Assembly (NCBI GenBank): GCA_036522835.1
Contig: DATDFB010000133.1
Coordinates: 1 to 10,757 of the forward strand
DNA length: 10,757 nt
Reading direction: 5' to 3'
Source: DATDFB01 sp036522835
Lineage (GTDB): Bacteria; Acidobacteriota; Thermoanaerobaculia; Gp7-AA8
Every line of letters begins with the position of its first letter. The first letter of the stretch is position 1. Under the pieces are notes generated by a model. That model saw nothing but the letters and a program-made list of their open reading frames with translations. It had not been told where the DNA came from and did no database searches. The position numbers were made by a program, and so were the translations under genes. Positions 7,032 to 10,757 of this stretch are shown here, piece by piece.

Positions 7032-7082
7032 GGGTCTAATTTAGTGCAGAGGACGCAGGCCGGTCTCGAATGGAAACGACAT

Positions 7083-7098
7083 TGTGACTCAGCTCACG
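7083..7098 (+). promoter_or_regulatory. CRP/FNR-superfamily-like binding site
   Basis: TGTGA (7083-7087), six bases, then TCACG (7094-7098) match the CRP consensus TGTGA-N6-TCACA at nine of ten defined positions. The centre is 7090.5. A TATCTT at 7120-7125 is a reasonable -10; a transcription start seven bases later (about 7132) would put the site at about -41.5, the class II activator position. No -35 is visible, as expected for an activator-dependent promoter. The regulator is not encoded in this window. The site could also affect the divergent peptidase gene. Confidence 0.5.
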
Positions 7099-7155
7099 GC
7101 ATTCCGGGACCGAACGGCCTATCTTCCTCAAAATTCTGTCTATAGAGGAGATCGA

Positions 7156-7776
7156 ATGAAACGGGTGCCACCGCTCTGCGCTCTCGTGTTTTTGGTTGCA
7201 TTTCCCCTCGCCGCCCAGACGACGGCGCAAGGTAGTTTCAATTTCAAGGGATCGGAAGGCCTGCAGACGATCGATTTCGACGCCGTCGGCGACTCGCGCT
7301 CCGCGCAGGGCTCCTTCACGCTGGCCGGGCCGACGCTGGTGTCGGACGGCGATCTCGATTCGGAAGACCCCAAGGCGACGGTTCTGGTCCCCGACTTCAC
7401 CATGAAGGTCACGGTCGACTGCATGAGCACCCTAGGGACTCGCGTCACCATGGGCGGCACGGTCAGCGACTCGAACGTCCGCTCGATGATCGGCCGCGTG
7501 GCCATGCTCACCGTCGAGGACAACGACCTGGCCAAGGATCCGACGGACAAGTTCACCTTCGGCTCGTACTCGGAGAAGGACATCAGCTGGTTCCCGTACG
7601 ACGCGGAGGTGAAGGACGACGCCGGTTGGACGATGTCGTGGTGGGCCACGGACGCGGAGAAGAAAGACGACGTCGGCTACATGATCTCGCGCCAGCGCAA
7701 GGTCGACTGCAAGAGTTTCCCGACCGCGACGTACGACCTCGAGCCGATCGCCGAGGGCCGCATCACCGTGAAATAG
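7156..7776 (+). CDS. Small secreted protein of unknown function
   Basis: A 206-residue protein with a signal peptide (MKRVPPLCALVFLVAFPLAA, cut near residue 20). The mature chain is acidic and strand-rich, with no recognised enzyme motif. Its middle, VTVDCMSTLGTRVTMGGTVSD (starting near residue 85), has the V-x-C...GGTV pattern found in many small secreted bacterial proteins. Two cysteines remain after cleavage (Cys89 and Cys185), both in a VDC context, and could form a disulfide. I chose ATG 7156 over an in-frame ATG at 7084 because GAGGAG at 7145-7150 fits it, the signal peptide then starts at residue 1, and the upstream ATG would fall inside the CRP-like site. It is divergent from the peptidase and stands alone, followed by a GC-rich hairpin. 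Function unknown. Confidence 0.85.
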   Translation: MKRVPPLCALVFLVAFPLAAQTTAQGSFNFKGSEGLQTIDFDAVGDSRSAQGSFTLAGPTLVSDGDLDSEDPKATVLVPDFTMKVTVDCMSTLGTRVTMGGTVSDSNVRSMIGRVAMLTVEDNDLAKDPTDKFTFGSYSEKDISWFPYDAEVKDDAGWTMSWWATDAEKKDDVGYMISRQRKVDCKSFPTATYDLEPIAEGRITVK

Positions 7777-7801
7777 CAGATCGCCATCAGTCGTGCGCAG
7801 C

Positions 7802-7829
7802 CGGCGGCTGGGCCTCCCCCCAGCCGCCG
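7802..7829 (+). terminator. GC-rich hairpin after the small secreted protein gene
   Basis: Bases 7802-7812 pair perfectly with 7819-7829 (11 bp, core GGCGGCTGGG/CCCAGCCGCC) around a 6-base loop, starting 26 bases after the stop at 7776. There is no T-run after it, so termination is plausible but not typical. The right arm touches the first, degenerate piece of the 43-bp array. Confidence 0.5.
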
Positions 7830-7861
7830 TGCGGCCACGCCGGACCCCATTGCGGCTCACC

Positions 7862-8160
7862 GTGGACGCACGTGTGGCCACGCCGGGACGCAATGCCGCA
7901 CCCCATGGACGCACGTGTGGCCAGGCCGGGACGCAGTGCGGCACCCCATGGACGCACGTGGGGCCGCACCGCGACGCAGTGCGGCACATCGTGGACGCAC
8001 GTGCGGCCCCGCCGGGACGCAGTGCGGCACCCCACGGACGCATGTGCGGCCACGCCGGGACGCAATGCGGCACACCGTAGACGCACGTGCGGTCAGGCCT
8101 GGACGCAATGCGGCACCCCGCGGACGCACGTGCGGCCACGCCGGGACGCAATGCGACACT
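7862..8160. repeat. Tandem array of seven 43-bp units, non-coding
   Basis: Units begin at 7862, 7905, 7948, 7991, 8034, 8077 and 8120, each 43 bases with no length change; the seventh fades at about 8160. A degenerate piece precedes them at 7829-7861. Each unit has two related halves. The first opens GGACGCACGTGCGGCC and the second GGGACGCAATGCGGCAC, and both centre on a small palindrome, CGCA(CG)TGCG or CGCA(A/G)TGCG. Differences between copies are single-base changes. Since 43 is not a multiple of three, any reading frame through the array rotates through all frames; the apparent open frames on both strands follow from GC-richness and lack of stops. There are no unique spacers, so this is not a CRISPR array. 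The role is unknown: a protein-binding array, an RNA or a neutral minisatellite are all possible. Confidence 0.93.
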
Positions 8161-8215
8161 TTGTTACAACTTTAGCGTTCGGCGAAACCTCCCGGCAGGC
8201 TCATTCGTCCCCTTG

Positions 8216-8467
8216 ATACGAAGTCGAAGGTCGAGAGACTTCCGGCTTCGGCGGCTGTCGGCGGTACGGACGTGCTGGATAGCACATCAGATCCGTACTG
8301 TTGCGGGAGTTGAGCTCTGCTCCTCCTGCCGCGGGCACTCGAGGTGTGTGAACACCTCGGGAGAACATCAACCGGAGGTGCCGGCGCGTGGCCGGGACTT
8401 CCAGCCGGTGGCCGCTCGCACTTGTCGACGAGTCGTGGCGTCACCCTCCGGCCTAACCGCTCGCATC
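8216..8467 (+). ncRNA. Predicted structured 5' leader or small RNA upstream of the 8481 gene
   Basis: No credible gene lies in 8161-8480. Read as RNA of the + strand it forms successive hairpins: 8220-8225 with 8237-8242 (6 bp); 8262-8270 with 8292-8300 (9 pairs including one G-U) enclosing GTGCT/AGCAC at 8272-8285; 8303-8309 with 8323-8332 (7 pairs and a three-base bulge); 8340-8347 with 8352-8359 (8 bp, GTGA loop of the stable GNRA class, extended by U-G and C-G); and a long-range stem 8372-8380 with 8442-8451 (CCGGAGG/CCTCCGG core). The last ends about 17 bases before a perfect AGGAGG at 8468-8473. This matches no RNA family I recognise. GC-rich DNA folds easily, so comparative support is required. 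Confidence 0.35.
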
Positions 8468-8480
8468 AGGAGGCTGTGTC

Positions 8481-9014
8481 ATGAGTAACACCGTACCGGA
8501 ATCCACCAAGCTCACCCCCGAAGCAGTCATCGCGCAGTTGCACGCCATGCGTTCGCAGATCGACGAAGTCACCCCGTTGACGCAGGAACAGCGCTCGCTG
8601 TTGAAACGGCGTCTCCGGCGGAATCCCAAGTCGATCGTCGAGGCATCGATCAACGTCATTGGCGTGCTCGACAACGTCTCGCAGGCCATCGGCCAGCCGA
8701 TCGACGAAGTCCGGCAGTTGCAGGACGACTTGATCCGCTGGGAGGCGGTGGCCGATGAGGCTCGGGCGTTCCTGAAAGGGATCGAGGGAGCAAACCTCGT
8801 TCGCAATCAGCGGCTCACGCTCATCGGCACGCAGGCGTATTCGATCGGGGCACAGCTCGCCAGGGACCCGGCCAAGGCCGTCCTCGTGCCGCATGTCGAG
8901 GAAGTCAAACGGCTGAAAAGCGCCGCGCGCCCGAAGAAGAAGGCGAAAGCTGCGCAAAAGCCGTCGACGACGACGACGACCGCACCCGACACGTCCACCG
9001 CACCGAAGCCGTAA
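8481..9014 (+). CDS. Unnamed helical protein with Lys-rich/Thr-rich tail
   Basis: A 177-residue cytoplasmic protein (no signal peptide or membrane span) with a strong start: AGGAGG at 8468-8473, 7-base spacer, ATG. It is almost entirely predicted helix to about residue 148 (LTPEAVIAQLHAMRSQIDEV; ASINVIGVLDNVSQAIGQ; VEEVKRLKSAARPKKKAKA). The C-terminus is low complexity, a lysine-rich block at 149-160 followed by a run of Thr, Pro, Ala and Asp at 161-177. A basic disordered tail suggests nucleic-acid or partner binding, but this is inference. I recall similar unnamed proteins in acidobacterial genomes and know no function. Its setting is distinctive: a structured leader and the 43-bp array upstream, a strong hairpin downstream, so it looks monocistronic. 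Confidence 0.85.
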   Translation: MSNTVPESTKLTPEAVIAQLHAMRSQIDEVTPLTQEQRSLLKRRLRRNPKSIVEASINVIGVLDNVSQAIGQPIDEVRQLQDDLIRWEAVADEARAFLKGIEGANLVRNQRLTLIGTQAYSIGAQLARDPAKAVLVPHVEEVKRLKSAARPKKKAKAAQKPSTTTTTAPDTSTAPKP

Positions 9015-9032
9015 TCATCAAAGGAGGCTGAC

Positions 9033-9065
9033 AGCCCTGGGCGCGCCTGAGGCGCGCCCAGGGCT
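9033..9065 (+). terminator. Strong 15-bp hairpin, probable intrinsic terminator
   Basis: AGCCCTGGGCGCGCC (9033-9047) pairs perfectly with 9051-9065 around the 3-base loop TGA, 18 bases after the stop of the 8481 gene. Only TT follows, so it is not a textbook terminator, but stem strength is high. It is flanked by TCATCA on both sides (9015-9020 and 9066-9071). It lies between an AAGGAGG (9021-9027) and the ATG of the next gene. Confidence 0.65.
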
Positions 9066-9076
9066 TCATCACGGTC

Positions 9077-10129
9077 ATGACGAACGAGGACAAAGCCGCG
9101 CGTGCCGCGGCGCTCATGAACGAGGCTGTCGACGTGATGCTGCGCGCCCGGCAGGCGCCCCATTCGCCGGTGAACCAGTACGCGCCGCCGAAGCTGCGGC
9201 GGGAGCTCCGCCGCCATGCCGCGCGCCTCCGCGAGGGAAAAGCAGAGCCGCGCTACAAGAATCTCTACACCGCCGAGGAGCTCGCCGACATCTACGAACG
9301 AACCGTCAGGCGCGACGAGATGGTCGAGAAGACCAGGAGGGATCTCCGACGAATCGCGCCCGAGCTCGAGCGCCTGGTCGAGGAAAACGCCCCCGGCGTG
9401 CGCGCGGCGGTCGGGGCGGTGATCATGGAGGCGCAGCGCTTGGCGGACGAGAACGGTCCCGGCAGTGAGGCCGAAGAACGACACCGGATTTTGCAGTTCT
9501 GGGGGTGCCTCGGCCGGTACGATCACTCTGACCGCCGCAGGGGGCGGCCCCCTGTTCCGCCGCGCTTGCGTCTGGCCCTCGATTCCTCCGTCGAAGCACG
9601 GTACCGGATGAGCGCGGTCGAGGTCCTTCCCTCTCCACCGTCCTCGGGCGAAACGGTCGTCATGATTCCGCCGGACGGCAGCGACTACGGACGGGGACGA
9701 GTTTTTCTGCGCATCGGGCTCGGAGAATGGTCGTGGATCGGCAGCTTCGCGCGTGGGCACAAAGGCCCCAGCATCACCCGGATGATGCCGGACGACAGGC
9801 ATCTGTTCGTATCGGCGGCAGGAGCCGGGTACATCATCGACGCGAAGTCGCGAACGCTCGTGAAGACGCTCGGCACGGACGTCGTCGGCGTCACGGAGAA
9901 CGAGCCCTTGACGCTCTTCGTCGTCAATCACGACGACGTACGCCTGGAAGCGTTCGGCAAGAGCGGACGCCTCTGGAAAACCGGCCCCATCAGCGCCGGA
10001 GGATTTCGAGGCCTGGCGCTCACGGACGACGCGATCGTCGGGGAAACGCGAGCCCCGTGCGGATGCGGATGGGTGGGGCTCGTCGTGAGCCTCGCCACCG
10101 GCATTGCCTGGATCGCCGACGAGCCTTGA
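9077..10129 (+). CDS. Two-part protein of unknown function: charged helical N-terminus plus beta-repeat C-terminus
   Basis: A 350-residue protein with two visible parts. Residues 1-145 are helical and very rich in Arg and Glu (RRELRRHAARLREG, YTAEELADIYERTVRRDEM), with a notable HSPVNQYAPPKLR segment near residue 29. After a Pro/Arg-rich linker (about 150-165), residues 190-350 show short repeated strand blocks (GRVFLRIGLGEWSWIGSF; HLFVSAAGAGYIIDAKSRTLV; LTLFVVNHDDVRLEAFGKSGRLW), as in blades of a partial beta-propeller. No signal peptide or catalytic motif is seen. I recall this whole two-part arrangement from unnamed acidobacterial proteins, so it is probably a real family and not an accidental fusion. 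ATG 9077 has no adjacent ribosome binding site; the nearest, AAGGAGG at 9021-9027, is separated by the hairpin at 9033-9065. ATG 9116 is an alternative start. Confidence 0.8.
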   Translation: MTNEDKAARAAALMNEAVDVMLRARQAPHSPVNQYAPPKLRRELRRHAARLREGKAEPRYKNLYTAEELADIYERTVRRDEMVEKTRRDLRRIAPELERLVEENAPGVRAAVGAVIMEAQRLADENGPGSEAEERHRILQFWGCLGRYDHSDRRRGRPPVPPRLRLALDSSVEARYRMSAVEVLPSPPSSGETVVMIPPDGSDYGRGRVFLRIGLGEWSWIGSFARGHKGPSITRMMPDDRHLFVSAAGAGYIIDAKSRTLVKTLGTDVVGVTENEPLTLFVVNHDDVRLEAFGKSGRLWKTGPISAGGFRGLALTDDAIVGETRAPCGCGWVGLVVSLATGIAWIADEP

Positions 10130-10177
10130 AGGACGGTCGAGGAGTCATGGATACTATCGCTGGATGCCGCGAACGGT

Positions 10178-10757
10178 GTGACGTTGAACCTCGATACTCT
10201 GCGCCGCTTCGCCGTCTCGCGCAGTCTGTTCCCGCCCACGACGCTCCCGCGCGCGCTCGACCGGCTCGGGTTCGTCCAGGCCGACCCGATCCGCGCGCCG
10301 GCGCGGGCACAGGACCTCACGCTGCGACACCGCGTGCGCGACTACGTGGCGGGCGATCTCGAGCGGCGCTACGCCGCGCTCGAGGTCGAGGAGGACGTGT
10401 TCGTCAACTACGGCTTCGTCACGCGCGAGCTCCACGCGCTGATGCACCCGCGCCAGGGAAAGCCGCGCTGGGGAGCCCGCCACCGGAAGAGCCGCGCGCA
10501 GCAATTGCTCGAATTCGTCGCCGGCGCGGGCGACGCCGGCGTTCACCCGCGCGACGTGGCCGCGCATTTCGAGCACGGCCGCGTCACGAATTACTGGGGC
10601 GGCTCGTCGAACGCCACCACGCACTTGCTGGACGACCTGCACTACCGCGGGCTCCTGCGCGTGGTGCGGCGCGAGGCGGGCATTCGCATCTACGCCGCGC
10701 GCGCGCAGCGGGGCGAGATGCCGGATGCCGCGGCGCGCCGGGCCCGCCTCGACGCGC
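10178..10757 (+). CDS. YcaQ/AlkX-type winged-helix DNA glycosylase (HTH_42), 3' truncated by window
   Basis: The frame is open from 10130 to the window end; about 193 residues are visible. It begins LDTLRRFAVSRSLF and runs into LDRLGFVQADPIRAPARAQDL, the N-terminal pattern of the HTH_42 family. Gln34-x-Asp36 is the QxD motif that is catalytic in E. coli YcaQ (AlkX), an enzyme that removes alkylated bases and unhooks interstrand crosslinks. HTH repeats follow (VHPRDVAAHFEHGRVTNYWGG, SNATTHLLDDLHYRGLLRV). The start is uncertain. GTG 10178 is preferred, TTG 10184 is possible, and no ATG lies in this frame before the conserved region. GAGGAG at 10139-10144 is too far from either, and an ATG at 10147 is in another frame. 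A TACTAT at 10152-10157 could be the -10 of its own promoter, giving a short leader. It is likely a DNA-repair gene unrelated to its neighbour. Confidence 0.88.
   Translation, partial: MTLNLDTLRRFAVSRSLFPPTTLPRALDRLGFVQADPIRAPARAQDLTLRHRVRDYVAGDLERRYAALEVEEDVFVNYGFVTRELHALMHPRQGKPRWGARHRKSRAQQLLEFVAGAGDAGVHPRDVAAHFEHGRVTNYWGGSSNATTHLLDDLHYRGLLRVVRREAGIRIYAARAQRGEMPDAAARRARLDA

Noticed and set aside
5691..7145. Long plus-strand open frame (484 codons) opposite the peptidase
   Set aside because: It is antisense to a protein with a full catalytic triad and signal peptide; its translation is Arg/Ala/Pro/Val-rich with no recognisable domain, typical of high-GC shadows.
7829..8160. CRISPR array
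   Set aside because: The whole 43-bp period is conserved; there are no unique spacers between repeats and no cas gene in the window.
7432..8216. Open frames with repeated Cys/Arg/His-rich peptides on both strands across the tandem array
   Set aside because: They exist in several frames at once because the repeat lacks stops. The 43-base period shifts frame each copy, composition is unlike real proteins here, and the minus-strand one runs antisense through the secreted protein gene.
8216..8467. Group I or group II intron, or retron RNA
   Set aside because: No domain V-like hairpin, no intron-boundary consensus, and no reverse transcriptase or homing endonuclease nearby.
8807..9931. Minus-strand open frame (374 codons) opposite the 8481 and 9077 genes
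   Set aside because: It crosses two plus-strand genes and the terminator hairpin between them; no ribosome binding site or domain.
1..10757. tRNA or rRNA genes, phage or plasmid replication genes
   Set aside because: No cloverleaf with a T-arm motif, no rRNA-like stretch, and no integrase, transposase or replication protein was seen on either strand.

Overview
This is a high-GC bacterial window with short intergenic gaps. Gene content suggests an acidobacterium or a similar environmental lineage: a secreted CxxCH cytochrome end, DUF1579-like and DUF2306-like proteins beside a YtrA-type GntR/ABC module, and several unnamed secreted proteins. The taxonomic guess rests on family resemblance recalled from memory; there is no rRNA or other marker here.

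Layout. (i) 1-315 is the 3' end of a protein with a c-type haem site. (ii) 394-3609 is a tight five-gene operon: a secreted DUF1579-like protein, a DUF2306-like membrane protein, a YtrA-type GntR repressor, an ABC ATPase and an ABC permease. Junctions are 1-nt gaps or start/stop overlaps. Its promoter carries a perfect 11-bp inverted repeat that is the obvious candidate operator for the operon's own repressor. (iii) 3563-4192 (minus) is a secreted 3D-domain protein converging on, and overlapping, the permease. (iv) 4247-5482 is an MFS exporter. (v) 5492-5583 is a mobile-looking palindrome with a 33-bp stem, lying between the exporter and a convergent secreted TAP-type serine peptidase (5520-7031, minus). 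The palindrome encodes the last 20 residues and the stop codon of the peptidase. (vi) 7156-7776 is a small secreted protein of unknown role behind a CRP-like promoter site.

(vii) 7777-8480 is about 700 bases without a credible gene, and the most unusual part of the window. It holds a GC-rich hairpin, then seven tandem copies of a 43-bp unit with no length variation, then a run of predicted hairpins (one an 8-bp stem with a GNRA loop). The run ends at a perfect AGGAGG ribosome binding site. (viii) The gene behind it, 8481-9014, encodes a helical protein with a Lys-rich then Thr-rich tail. It is followed by a 15-bp terminator-like hairpin, a two-part protein of unknown function (9077-10129) and the start of a YcaQ/AlkX-type DNA glycosylase that runs off the window.

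How the genes work together: the clear unit is the autoregulated GntR/ABC operon, probably an envelope-stress or drug-response exporter with two accessory envelope proteins. The best candidate for something undescribed is the set 43-bp array, structured leader and basic-tailed protein at 7829-9014. That link rests on position and structure only and is untested.
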